Source: a virus
DNA length: 33,405 nucleotides
Direction: 5' to 3' (one strand)
Virus record (IMG/VR): IMGVR_UViG_3300010297_000032
Coordinates: 1-33,405 of that record
Both the position numbers and the translations under genes were made by a program. Below, in pieces: positions 1 to 7,990 of this stretch (within the stretch, counting starts at the first letter, position 1; each line of letters starts with the position of its first letter). A model generated the notes under the pieces. It saw nothing but the letters and a program-made list of their open reading frames with translations. It ran no database searches and was not told the origin of the DNA.

Positions 1-1426
1 CCAAGGGGGTTAATGTGGCGACATTGTTGGTGCAAGTGTCGCTGGACTGCGTGGGTGAGCCTGATGTTTTGAAGTTATTAGCACCGTTCAGAGCAACAAC
101 CGCGAGAGAGTTACGGTTAGTGGCCGCGCTTGCCGTCGCTGTTATCGTGACGGTCTGAGCCGTTGAGTATTCGTCATACGTTCCGGCATGACTGGCGTTC
201 GCTCCAGATTCAATTGTGGCGTCAAATACTTCCGTGGCTCCAGTATATGATATTGTGCAAACACCCGCCGAACCCTGAACTCCGCTGACTGCAAGAACAA
301 TCCCGTTTGCAGGGCAGCTTACAGAGCCAGAAGGTGTGCTACTCGTAGCCGCTTCGGTGTAGCTATCGTAAACAGAAAGACCTGTGGCTGAATTTATTGT
401 CCAGATGCCAATGCCGCATTTCTCCATTGTGCCGCCGGTAACAGAAACGACCACATCAGCGGTTGTCCCGGTTGTCACATTAGCAACCCAGAAGGCGACA
501 TCATTATTATCATTGCCCTCAAGGTAAAGAAGTTGGTTTGCGGTAACCCCGCCAACCGTGACTCCTGAGAAATTAATGCCGCTTGCGCCGCCGCCCGTCA
601 CCGTCGAAACGATCACCTGTCTGTCAGCATCAGCCGTTCCGATATCCTGAGAAGAAAATGTGTAAGAACTCGCGGTGTTCGACGTATCAACCGCGTTCGT
701 TTCGTATTGTCCGCCAGATACATCGCCAGAAATACTTTCGTCCGCACCTAACGCATTTGCGTCAGTAAACGGCAAATAGAAACCGTTGTTCCCAAACGTA
801 AGGCCAGCATTTGCAATATCTATCGGACGCCAAACGCCGTTGGTGTCGTATTCGCCAAAGCTGGTCTCGGTTAAGGCTGTTCCGTCTATATAACAATATT
901 CAGATAAGTATCCGTCCCAAAACTGAGTACTGGCTTGTCCAATGTCCAAGGTATCAGCATCAAAAAGAGTGCCGTCGCCGTTTTGTGCAATATTATACTG
1001 TGCTGTATTGAAAGCAGTAATTTCAGAGCCGTTAAGATACATCTTAGCTCTATCTGAAGCGGTTGCTTGTGTTGTGTCTTGTACTACAACCAAATGATAC
1101 CAAGAATGAGGATCACGAAACACTTGAGTAGTTATAAGTTGAATGGCAACGCCACCAGCTTCGTTGTAATAGGTTAAAGTATCGTCAGCGTTTATTCTTA
1201 TAAAACCAAGCGCAGCAGTCCTGCGTTTAAGAAGATAAGTAACAATACCTAGATTGCCACGCTTAAACCAAAAAGAAACCGTAAATGTTTTCAGATTACC
1301 AGCAGCACTTGGAGTACGAGTCAGATACTGACTGCTCCCATCATCCAGCACGATGCTGTTATCAACCGAGTAACCGCCGGTAGCAGCACCGGCAGCGCCT
1401 AGTAGCGCATTACGGAAGCCTGTCAT
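1..1426 (-). CDS. Tail fibre / receptor-binding-type protein with LamG-like domain, 3' end cut by window edge
   Basis: This frame is open from an ATG at 1426 to the window edge, about 475 codons with no stop, so the C-terminus lies outside. The start overlaps the stop of the preceding gene by one base (TAATG). Residues ~20-190 look like a concanavalin/LamG-type jelly-roll: early 'VDNSIVLDDGSSQYL', then 'FTVSFWFKRG', 'HSWYHLVVVQD' and 'KMYLNGSEIT', ending in 'DGYLSEYCYIDGTAL'. Such domains bind glycans and are common in phage tail fibres and appendages. The second half is a Ser/Thr/Gly-rich beta-type region with short repeated GG-V motifs. Base composition is patchy: about 50-55% GC in sampled rows near the ends and about 42% between 1140 and 1260, which suggests mosaic origin. 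The role in host recognition is inferred from domain and position. Confidence 0.75.
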   Translation of the reverse strand, partial: MTGFRNALLGAAGAATGGYSVDNSIVLDDGSSQYLTRTPSAAGNLKTFTVSFWFKRGNLGIVTYLLKRRTAALGFIRINADDTLTYYNEAGGVAIQLITTQVFRDPHSWYHLVVVQDTTQATASDRAKMYLNGSEITAFNTAQYNIAQNGDGTLFDADTLDIGQASTQFWDGYLSEYCYIDGTALTETSFGEYDTNGVWRPIDIANAGLTFGNNGFYLPFTDANALGADESISGDVSGGQYETNAVDTSNTASSYTFSSQDIGTADADRQVIVSTVTGGGASGINFSGVTVGGVTANQLLYLEGNDNNDVAFWVANVTTGTTADVVVSVTGGTMEKCGIGIWTINSATGLSVYDSYTEAATSSTPSGSVSCPANGIVLAVSGVQGSAGVCTISYTGATEVFDATIESGANASHAGTYDEYSTAQTVTITATASAATNRNSLAVVALNGANNFKTSGSPTQSSDTCTNNVATLTPL

Positions 1427-1998
1427 TACTGCATGTCCAATCCAGCAGCAAAGCCGTACCAAGTGGTGCCGCCGTCGATTGTGGTGAAACAAAGAATGTC
1501 TTTACCCGCTGCCGTAAGCGTTGGCGCTGTACCACCGGCCCAATCAACTGCTGCGGGCCAGTTGACCGTCTGGCTTCCGCCGTTGGTTAGATACAGAACG
1601 AATCCGCACTGCTCGTCGCTTGCAGTTGGGTTGCTGAATGTGAAAGTGTTTTCGCTCGTATCGACGGTTGCGCTGACGGAGTTGCCTAGCGTCAGGTCAA
1701 TGTCGATCGTGCCGCCGCCCGTTGAGCCGATGGCGTTGGTGACTTCGCCGTAGTCTTTGAGGTTAAGTCTAGAGACAGTATTATCATTAAAATCAGTTGC
1801 TTCGTCATTTTTAACTGTAGCAGCATCATACTGTTGAAGAGTTACACCAAGGTCAGTAGAATCGTATTTACTGTTTACAGCAGTTTGAACAGCAGAAAAC
1901 TCAGTATTAAAATCACTGCCTGAAATAACTTTATTAGGATCAGCGTCAGCTAAACCATCTTTGCCAGACCAGCTTACTTGAATTGTATAATCGCTCAT
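1426..1998 (-). CDS. Tail-fibre-associated structural protein
   Basis: A protein of 190 residues with a good Shine-Dalgarno (AAGGAAT) before the ATG at 1998. The N-terminus (SWSGKDGLADADPNKVISG) and the following 'FNTEFSAVQTAVNSKYD' segment resemble the N-terminal part of tail-fibre proteins I know from marine podoviruses, where it attaches the fibre to the tail. The C-terminal half is Gly/Thr-rich and ends in 'TTWYGFAAGLDMQ', a beta-strand pattern typical of fibre tips. It overlaps the next fibre gene by one base, so the two are probably translated together and may form one appendage. Composition changes sharply near 1750: the C-terminal coding part is about 63% GC in sampled rows and the N-terminal part about 35-38%. 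The function is inferred from these patterns and position. Confidence 0.65.
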   Translation of the reverse strand: MSDYTIQVSWSGKDGLADADPNKVISGSDFNTEFSAVQTAVNSKYDSTDLGVTLQQYDAATVKNDEATDFNDNTVSRLNLKDYGEVTNAIGSTGGGTIDIDLTLGNSVSATVDTSENTFTFSNPTASDEQCGFVLYLTNGGSQTVNWPAAVDWAGGTAPTLTAAGKDILCFTTIDGGTTWYGFAAGLDMQ

Positions 1999-2031
1999 TG
2001 TTTAATTCCTTGTTTTCCTATATGTGGTCGT

Positions 2032-2211
2032 TTATCTTGGAGAAAATTTAGCTACACTATAAATAGACCTAGCTTTTCCATACAAATAAGGTTCTCTAAT
2101 TTCTTGTCTAAAGTCTGACAACTTCATAAACAATTGTTGCTTTTTCCAAGGAAGTTGTTTTTCCTTAGGAAAAGGTTTTACTATAGACCTTTTACGCCCA
2201 CGCACAGGCAT
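2032..2211 (-). CDS. Small basic protein of unknown function (59 aa)
   Basis: An open frame of 59 codons starting at the ATG at 2211, preceded by AGAGGAA at good spacing. That ribosome site lies in the last codons of the previous mini-gene. The product is basic (MPVRGRKRSIVKPFPKEK at the start) with a short aromatic C-terminal part containing 'EIREPYLYGKARS'. No domain was recognised. It sits in the late structural block between an uncharacterised protein and the tail-fibre genes. Support comes from the ribosome site, tight packing and lack of any competing frame. Confidence 0.6.
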   Translation of the reverse strand: MPVRGRKRSIVKPFPKEKQLPWKKQQLFMKLSDFRQEIREPYLYGKARSIYSVAKFSPR

Positions 2212-2213
2212 AC

Positions 2214-2336
2214 TTAAATTCCTCTAAGTTCTTGTTTCCAACGAAAAGCATTTTTCTTACGTTGTTCTTCAGTAATTTTCTTTTTCTTCTTAGGTTTAGA
2301 GGCTTTACGAGCCTTACGCATTTTAACAGATTTCAT
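2214..2336 (-). CDS. Lysine-rich mini-protein (40 aa)
   Basis: A 40-codon frame whose ATG at 2336 overlaps the stop of the upstream gene by one base (TAATG), the coupling arrangement used repeatedly in this genome. The product is strongly basic, with a run of Lys/Arg in its first half (KKKKKITEEQRKK) and a C-terminus of FRWKQELRGI. It may bind nucleic acid or sit in the virion, but this is only inferred from charge. A second lysine-rich mini-protein of the same length heads the late operon at 9914-10036. Confidence 0.55.
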   Translation of the reverse strand: MKSVKMRKARKASKPKKKKKITEEQRKKNAFRWKQELRGI

Positions 2337-2905
2337 TACCAGAATTTAACCCCGTGCTCTTTGTTGCGTTTGCGGACTAGCTCTAGCAACTTGTTGCGTT
2401 CAATGTCTAATATCTCTTGAATAGAATTTATGTCAATCTTAGGATTATCGTCTACCACCCTCTTAATGCTACCTCTAGGAGTTTCTAGTCCTTGGGTTGT
2501 GACTTTTTTTCTACTGTCTTTAGGAGTAAGCAGTCCTCCTTTTGGAAACTCAAGTGCTGACGTTTTCGGTGCTGTACTTTTTTCTTTAGACGCTTTAAGT
2601 TTGCTGCCGTTTTGCACGTCACTTTTTTCGTACTCCCTGTCGCTAACTTTATCTAAATCTTCATCTTGTATAAGTAAATCTAAAATGTTTTCAAGACCAT
2701 CAGCTTCTTCTGAAAACCCATTTCCTTTAAACTCTAAAGCATTATCTTCAAGAAATTTTTCTATATCTTCACTAGAAGCTGCTGGATTAGACGCACGATA
2801 AGTGCGCTCTACTAACTCGTTGTACAGTTTAATGATTTTATTTTTAATTTTTTCTAGTTCAAGATCGTAACTTGTGTCTATTAAAGCAGATTCAAAAGTT
2901 AACAT
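2336..2905 (-). CDS. Uncharacterised late protein (189 aa), predicted helical/charged
   Basis: A complete 189-residue frame in the late operon, 16 bases downstream of the virion-protein gene at 2922-3779. The product is hydrophilic. The N-terminal ~40 residues look helical (LELEKIKNKIIKLYNELVER). The middle is low-complexity, rich in Lys, Ser, Asp and Pro, with two short related stretches, 'FPKGGLLTPKDSRKK' and 'GLETPRGSIKRV'. A C-terminal helix (ILDIERNKLLELVRKRNK) closes the protein. No family was recognised. The ribosome site is weak (AAAGATAA). Coiled-coil ends with a flexible centre would fit an assembly or accessory protein, but this is conjecture. Confidence 0.6.
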   Translation of the reverse strand: MLTFESALIDTSYDLELEKIKNKIIKLYNELVERTYRASNPAASSEDIEKFLEDNALEFKGNGFSEEADGLENILDLLIQDEDLDKVSDREYEKSDVQNGSKLKASKEKSTAPKTSALEFPKGGLLTPKDSRKKVTTQGLETPRGSIKRVVDDNPKIDINSIQEILDIERNKLLELVRKRNKEHGVKFW

Positions 2906-2921
2906 ATGTTTATCTTTCTAA

Positions 2922-3779
2922 TCAATTTGCTGTGTATACAATATTAAATGACGCAGCTACAGCATTGTTACTACCAGATGCAGATGTTCTGGTTTCTATA
3001 TCAGTTTTTTCTGTAAATGGAACAGGAATAACAAATTCTTGATCTAAAAATCCATTTGAAATAGTAATCTTTTGTGCAGTTTTAAAAACTTCATTAAAGG
3101 GTCTTTGTACCAATCTTCCAGTAACATACTGATTTACGTTAGAAGTTCCCACAGAAAAAGAACCTCTAAGAATATAAGCAGTGTATCCAGCCGGAACAGT
3201 CCACAAAGCCATAAGTGTTTGGTTTTCTCCAAAAGTAATCTTTGCATATATAGTAGCTGGAACACCAGCAGTTACTGTACCAGTTCCCACATAAATATTA
3301 CCAGCCGCTGTATCACCTGAACCCGCTGTAATAACAAAAGCTCTAAAAACTCTAATAAATGTAGTAGTTGTTAAAACTTCAGTTTGCCCATTTAAAGTTA
3401 CTGTTTCTTCTGCTTCATTATAATTTTCATCTAAACCAGAAACTACAACAGTTCTTGCACCTGTACCAGCAGAAGTATCATCAGCACTAGTGCTTGAAAC
3501 TTTCATTTGTATAGCTGAAGAAGGATAAACGTAAACTCCACCCTGATCCCAGATAGTTTCTTCTGTACCATTTACATCAGGATTAAACCCAAATTTAAAA
3601 ACAGATTTTACACCTGTAACATTGTTGCTTGTAATTTGAAACTTGTATAGTAAGTCACTTGTAGGTAATGCATTAGTAGACGAAGTAAGTCCATTTACAG
3701 AATTAGAAATTACATGAACACCAAAAGTGTCTCCTATAATTCTGCTTATATCTGGACTTGTGTATTTAGCGTCAGCCAT
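2922..3779 (-). CDS. Virion structural protein (285 aa)
   Basis: A 285-residue protein that overlaps the end of the FmdB-like gene by 8 bases (ATGGCTGA). It is rich in Thr, Ser, Val and Gly, has almost no Cys, and shows beta-strand patterns throughout (TVVVSGLDENYNEAEETV, AFVITAGSGDTAAGNIYVG, TLMALWTVPAGYTAYILRG). I know similar proteins as structural components downstream of the capsid gene in marine podoviruses. The likely role is a head decoration, fibre or tail component. The assignment rests on composition, fold pattern and place two genes after the major capsid protein; no catalytic motif is present. Confidence 0.6.
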   Translation of the reverse strand: MADAKYTSPDISRIIGDTFGVHVISNSVNGLTSSTNALPTSDLLYKFQITSNNVTGVKSVFKFGFNPDVNGTEETIWDQGGVYVYPSSAIQMKVSSTSADDTSAGTGARTVVVSGLDENYNEAEETVTLNGQTEVLTTTTFIRVFRAFVITAGSGDTAAGNIYVGTGTVTAGVPATIYAKITFGENQTLMALWTVPAGYTAYILRGSFSVGTSNVNQYVTGRLVQRPFNEVFKTAQKITISNGFLDQEFVIPVPFTEKTDIETRTSASGSNNAVAASFNIVYTAN

Positions 3780-3984
3780 TAGATATTACGCCGTTACCAT
3801 TAACTTCATGATCTCTAACCCAACGCTCATCTTTAGTCATTGTTTGAATGCTAGGAAAAGAAATAGAGTGGAGAGCCTTACCGCCGCACATACAACACTT
3901 CATAGGTTTCTTCCTGTCTGCCATAGACCTAAAGTCTACTTGAACATTATCACAGTCCTTACAAGTGTAGTTGTACGAAGGCAT
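3772..3984 (-). CDS. FmdB-type zinc-ribbon protein
   Basis: A 70-residue protein starting MPSYNYTCKDC, with two CxxC pairs (C8/C11 and C30 or C31/C33) that form the zinc ribbon of FmdB-like putative regulators. The start at 3984 has AGAGGAGA upstream. It lies directly downstream of the major capsid gene and overlaps the next virion gene by 8 bases, so it belongs to the late operon. FmdB-like ribbons occur in many phages but their role there is not established; zinc binding is inferred from the cysteines. Confidence 0.75.
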   Translation of the reverse strand: MPSYNYTCKDCDNVQVDFRSMADRKKPMKCCMCGGKALHSISFPSIQTMTKDERWVRDHEVNGNGVISNG

Positions 3985-4011
3985 AGGCTCTCCTCTCAGT
4001 TATTTACTAGC

Positions 4012-4935
4012 TTACGCAGCCGGTACAACAAAGGCCACACCAGCATTGTTACGGAGTTCCGCAACACCGTACAGCGTGTCAGCCGTAAAGAGATCACCAA
4101 GATACTCTTGTTTGTACTGAGTCTGAGAGCGAACTCCCATCTGCTCCGCAAGGCACAAAGCGTCTTTGTGAAGCATGACACCAACGCGACCACCGGCTGA
4201 ATCAACAGACGGGCAGTTAGACGAAACATAAACGTCCATACCGTAAATTGAACCAATTTTGCCGGTCTTAATGGCATTACCGTCACCAATGTACTGCTGC
4301 TCAGTAAAACGGTTAATACCAAGCATATCGTTTGCAGCAATCGGAGGAATAACCATGCAACGGTTATCCATCGGAACATCAGCATTGTCCAAGGTCAAGA
4401 TCATTGCACGAATACCAGCATCCGTAATGTCGGTGTCATTCGGCGTACCACCCGTATACAAGGTCGTACCGTCGCCACCAATGACGGCCTTTTCGTACTC
4501 AGCCGCACCGGAACCACCGACCGTACCGCCCTGAAGACCTTCAGCCAACGCAAAGATGTCCGTGTCAACCTGAGTCGCCAGAGCATAACCAGCATCGTCA
4601 GTGTAGAACCGACGAAGAGACTGTAGCGCCTGAACTTCAGTAATGTCTTCAATAACAACTGAATATTCATAGTGCTTGTTAATGCTCACGTTTACGGTAG
4701 AGTGAGTATCACCCTGAAGCGTAACTTGAGTGTTAGCCGATTTAGCATTGGCCGAACCACGAACAGGCGCAGGAATGTGAATGGTGTCACCTTTCTTGCC
4801 ATTGTGGTTAATTTTAGTAACAACATTTGCCAAAACAAGATTAGACTTGTAAGTAGCAATAACTTCGTCCGACCACAGTTCGGGAATAAAATTCGCCGCA
4901 GTAGTCGTAGTTTGATGGTTAGAACCCAAAGCCAT
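4012..4935 (-). CDS. Major capsid protein
   Basis: A 307-residue protein with a strong Shine-Dalgarno (AGGAG) before the ATG at 4935, directly downstream of the scaffold gene, the usual place for a podovirus coat protein. The opening (TTTAANFIPELWSDEVIA, then 'KSNLVLANVV') and the 'GKKGDTIHIPAPVRG' segment match coat proteins I know from marine podophages. The later 'ALATQVDTDIFALAEG' helix and 'RCMVIPPIAANDMLGINR' match the spine-helix/P-domain pattern of HK97-fold capsids. It would form the icosahedral shell. The HK97 fold is inferred from family knowledge. Its GC is higher and its codons look more uniform than those of neighbouring small genes, as expected for a highly expressed virion protein. 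Confidence 0.88.
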   Translation of the reverse strand: MALGSNHQTTTTAANFIPELWSDEVIATYKSNLVLANVVTKINHNGKKGDTIHIPAPVRGSANAKSANTQVTLQGDTHSTVNVSINKHYEYSVVIEDITEVQALQSLRRFYTDDAGYALATQVDTDIFALAEGLQGGTVGGSGAAEYEKAVIGGDGTTLYTGGTPNDTDITDAGIRAMILTLDNADVPMDNRCMVIPPIAANDMLGINRFTEQQYIGDGNAIKTGKIGSIYGMDVYVSSNCPSVDSAGGRVGVMLHKDALCLAEQMGVRSQTQYKQEYLGDLFTADTLYGVAELRNNAGVAFVVPAA

Positions 4936-4962
4936 AATTTAGCTCCTATTCATATCTAAGGG

Positions 4963-5754
4963 TTATTTTACACGACCCTCAGCGTATGCCTGTAGTATTT
5001 CATCTTGTAACTCAGTATAACGCGAAGGATCAGTTTGTTTAAGTCTGATTAGATCAGCCCTACGGTAGATTTTCTTACCGCTGGATTCAGCAGATGATCT
5101 AGTAACACCCTTTCCTGTTTTTAGTGCTTGCTCACGTTTTTCTGTTTTTTGCGCTTCAGCTTCTGCAGTATTACTAATAAGAGCACGTTCTTTCCAATTA
5201 CCAATTAACTCCATTGCAGAAGGCAAATGATAGTTATGAGCATTAACAAACAGTTGTTTGCGTACTTCACTTCCACCTACCCATTCCTGAAACTTAGGAT
5301 TGGCTACAATATCTAAGTAGTCAGGATGCGCCTCTTTGAGTTGTTGAGTTGTAGCTTGCATATGTTGCTTTTTTTGCTGCTCTTCAAACTCACGGAACTT
5401 TGGATGATTTTCAATAGCCTTGTTGACAGCTTTGCCAGGGTCATCAAAAAAATCGTCCTCATCATAATCTTCTTGCGCTGTTTGAGTCCCGCTTTGAGTA
5501 GTAAGCTGTTGCTGAAGAATTTGATCAGTTAGCTTTCGAAGCTCTCCTAGTTCCTGACCTTTTCTTCCAAGTTCTTTTTCCAAGTTTTCGTAAGATGACA
5601 CAACTTCAGCCATTGACTTACCTTGAAATTTTGTTGGAAGTTCACTTTGAGGTTCTTCCTCTTGTTCAGGAGCCTCAGATAAGTCTTCAGTAATTTCTGT
5701 AAACTCTTCAGTTTCTTCAGCTTCTTGATTTTCTTCAACAACAATACTATCCAT
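4963..5754 (-). CDS. Capsid assembly scaffolding protein
   Basis: A 263-residue hydrophilic protein just before the major capsid gene, with GGAGG upstream of the ATG at 5754. The first ~40 residues are extremely acidic (EEN, EAEETEEFTE). Next come 'TKFQGKSMAEVVSSYENLEK' and a Lys/Glu-rich coiled coil, an arrangement shared by T7-like scaffolds. A second acidic patch (QEDYDEDDFFDDPGKA) precedes more helix. The C-terminus is basic and helical (KKIYRRADLIRLKQTDP to AYAEGRVK) and probably contacts the coat protein. Such proteins direct procapsid assembly and then leave. No protease gene was seen, so release without cleavage is likely. The family call rests on position, charge pattern and helical character. 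Confidence 0.82.
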   Translation of the reverse strand: MDSIVVEENQEAEETEEFTEITEDLSEAPEQEEEPQSELPTKFQGKSMAEVVSSYENLEKELGRKGQELGELRKLTDQILQQQLTTQSGTQTAQEDYDEDDFFDDPGKAVNKAIENHPKFREFEEQQKKQHMQATTQQLKEAHPDYLDIVANPKFQEWVGGSEVRKQLFVNAHNYHLPSAMELIGNWKERALISNTAEAEAQKTEKREQALKTGKGVTRSSAESSGKKIYRRADLIRLKQTDPSRYTELQDEILQAYAEGRVK

Positions 5755-5795
5755 AGTACTAACCTCCGTCCCTAAGATTGTGGAGTTAAAATATG

Positions 5796-6032
5796 CTAGA
5801 GTTGGCTTTCTTGTTCCAATTGATCTAGCGCGAGTTTAGTAGTATCCTCTAGATTAATCATCATGTTAAGGATATCTACTTGTCCTTTTCGATAGAAAAG
5901 GGTCTTCTCGTCGTTTATAGAGCTTAATTCTTCTAGTGTAGTTACGAAGTCTTCTAGTTCACTTATCCAAATAGACCACGCTTCACTAGTAAATAACTCT
6001 AGACGCCGTTCTAAAATCTCTTGATCTGTCAA
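5796..6032 (-). CDS. Small protein between portal and scaffold (78 aa), TTG start
   Basis: A 78-residue acidic, helical protein between portal and scaffold genes. The first codon is TTG at 6032, overlapping the portal stop. AAGGAG sits eight bases before it and no ATG is available until about residue 56, so TTG is the likely true start. The sequence has leucine-rich helices (EILERRLELFTSEAW, 'ELEDFVTTLEELSS'). Similar short proteins occur at this place in marine podovirus genomes, but I do not know a function. A role in head assembly is suggested only by position. Confidence 0.65.
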   Translation of the reverse strand: MTDQEILERRLELFTSEAWSIWISELEDFVTTLEELSSINDEKTLFYRKGQVDILNMMINLEDTTKLALDQLEQESQL

Positions 6033-7984
6033 CCCATGCGCTCCTTAGACGCTTTAGCAAGGTTGAGGATCGTCTCAGACTGCAAGTGTTCCACCTCTGG
6101 AATATTACGTGCAGTTTCTGATTGCATGTTCTGCGCTTCGCTACGGAGCTTTTCAATCTTAGCCATCTTTTCAGCCAAGTCAATCTGAGTTTTTGCCATA
6201 GCAGCTTCAGAACCATTCTCTTGTGCATCTGCTTGGTACTTAGCAGCCTGTGCGTAATCTTTAACAGTACCAGCTTTCATCTCTTCTAGTTCTAGCATCA
6301 GCTTCTGAAGCTCTAATTGTTTAACCATATTGGTCAACTGAAGCTCTTGAGGATCACCTTGCAAGGATTGTGCGATAGCTTTCTGCATCTGTCCACGGTT
6401 GGACATAGAGCTATTTTCAAAGATAGCCATTAACAAGATACCGTGAGGCATAGTTCCAGGTTGTGTCATAGACAACAACTGGATCATTTGCATCATCTCA
6501 ATTTCTTTAGCCATAATACCCATAGAACTATAAGCCTTAAACTTGTAGTCACCAGCAGGGTAACGATCTGGAGAAAACTGAATGTAACGCCAAGTAGTCT
6601 TTTCAATAAGAGGTACAAGGAAGTTTTCAGTAAAGTTCATAATAGTCCGTTTCTGGCGTTTAATTGATGCAGCCTGAATCATGGACATACCAGAGGCTGT
6701 AGAATTACGTGGGTTGCTGTAGTTGCTATTGGCGCTGTCCATAGCACCAGTACCCATTTGAACCATACGTTCTAGTTCAGCAGCCTCAGTAAACGTAGAG
6801 TTAGCCACTTGACCGAAGTTAATAGGCATTAAGGTCTGACGCGGATCACCGTTGGTGAGGATAGTCTTACCCGCTTTAACCTCAAACTTAACACCACGAG
6901 GTAGTCTAGTGGCGTCTACACCCATCATTGGGTGCGTAGTCAAGGCTAAGGCATCAATACGAGCGCGAAGCTCCGCATCTAAAGCTTTCTGGGGATTGTA
7001 TCCCTTCTCAGCTACGCCCCTTCCCCAGAACTTATTTGGAACGCGATCAAGCTGGAAGGCTATAAACGGACGATCTTCCATTAGGTATGGGTTCTCTTCA
7101 GCTTTAAGAACTACATTGTCGTTAGCAATAACAACAACAGCCTCTACCAAATCATCATCTTCATAATCAAAATCTTCTGCTTCATTAACGTCTTTTACAA
7201 GGTACTTTTTAGGTATCCGGCCCCAGTACTCAGTAATCTTAACCTTGTCTTCTACGTCTTCAGCAGCGTCATTTTCTTCATCAAAGTTAAAGTTAATTTT
7301 TTGAAAGTCACCTAAAGGTTTACTTTCGTAAATTCCTTCTTTCATTCCCTCAGTGATTTCGTACTTAGGTTTAACGACAATCTGTGCTACACCTAAAGCA
7401 TTATCAATAGAAGTAGCAGAAGGATCAATAACAAATTGTTTAGGCGTAAGAGGATCAAGTGTAATAGAAGGTACAACTTTTTCACTTACTGCTACATCAG
7501 TAGTATAAGTCTGAGGAATTTGAAACTCAGACATTACTTTTTCTATTTTTTCTTCTATGTTTATTTTACCAATGCCGGTTCCATATATAGCAGCGTTAAG
7601 AAGACACTCAGAAACACTGTCTTTAATTTTACACCGTTCTAAATCTTCTTTTAAAACTTTTTTAATTACCATAGCATCAGTTGGGTTCTGATCCATAATG
7701 TCATCTTGAATATCAAACCACTCATCACGACCAAAAACTGCTTCTTCTAGTTCTGCTACGGTGGACTCAATTGCCTGTTGCGTGGCCGGTGCTATGAGGC
7801 GTGACTGTTCAGATTGACGAGTTTTATCTGAAACATCCCAAAGACCTCTCCAAATGCGATAGTACTCATCCCAACGACTTTCATAGTTGGTATTTCGATG
7901 ATCTTCCCATTCTGTAGTCTTATTAACTACCCAAGCTGCTAAAGCAGAGAGAGGGTCTTTAAAGCCGTCCATGTCGTGTGCCAT
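6029..7984 (-). CDS. Portal (head-tail connector) protein
   Basis: A 651-residue protein that follows TerL by six bases and precedes scaffold and capsid, the standard place for the portal. The N-terminus has aromatic-rich helices (WEDHRNTNYESRWDEYYRIW). The middle contains 'LTPKQFVIDPSATSIDNALG' and 'PYLMEDRPFIAFQLDRVPNK', a wing/clip layout seen in portals of P22- and T7-like phages. The last ~130 residues are predicted long helix rich in Gln, Glu, Lys and Ala (from 'QKAIAQSLQGDPQELQ' to 'LNLAKASKERMG'), which fits a C-terminal barrel as in P22 gp1. Twelve copies would form the DNA entry ring that docks TerL. The family is firm from context; the P22-like subtype is inferred. Confidence 0.85.
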   Translation of the reverse strand: MAHDMDGFKDPLSALAAWVVNKTTEWEDHRNTNYESRWDEYYRIWRGLWDVSDKTRQSEQSRLIAPATQQAIESTVAELEEAVFGRDEWFDIQDDIMDQNPTDAMVIKKVLKEDLERCKIKDSVSECLLNAAIYGTGIGKINIEEKIEKVMSEFQIPQTYTTDVAVSEKVVPSITLDPLTPKQFVIDPSATSIDNALGVAQIVVKPKYEITEGMKEGIYESKPLGDFQKINFNFDEENDAAEDVEDKVKITEYWGRIPKKYLVKDVNEAEDFDYEDDDLVEAVVVIANDNVVLKAEENPYLMEDRPFIAFQLDRVPNKFWGRGVAEKGYNPQKALDAELRARIDALALTTHPMMGVDATRLPRGVKFEVKAGKTILTNGDPRQTLMPINFGQVANSTFTEAAELERMVQMGTGAMDSANSNYSNPRNSTASGMSMIQAASIKRQKRTIMNFTENFLVPLIEKTTWRYIQFSPDRYPAGDYKFKAYSSMGIMAKEIEMMQMIQLLSMTQPGTMPHGILLMAIFENSSMSNRGQMQKAIAQSLQGDPQELQLTNMVKQLELQKLMLELEEMKAGTVKDYAQAAKYQADAQENGSEAAMAKTQIDLAEKMAKIEKLRSEAQNMQSETARNIPEVEHLQSETILNLAKASKERMG

Positions 7985-7990
7985 ATTGGT

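Noticed and set aside
1433-1753. Plus-strand frame of 106 codons opposite a tail-fibre gene
   Set aside because: It is the antisense of a GC-rich coding segment, has no ribosome site and lies within a convincing minus-strand gene.
3727-4385. Long frames in other registers over the capsid and FmdB region
   Set aside because: They are low in sensible protein pattern and shadow the well-supported capsid and zinc-ribbon genes.
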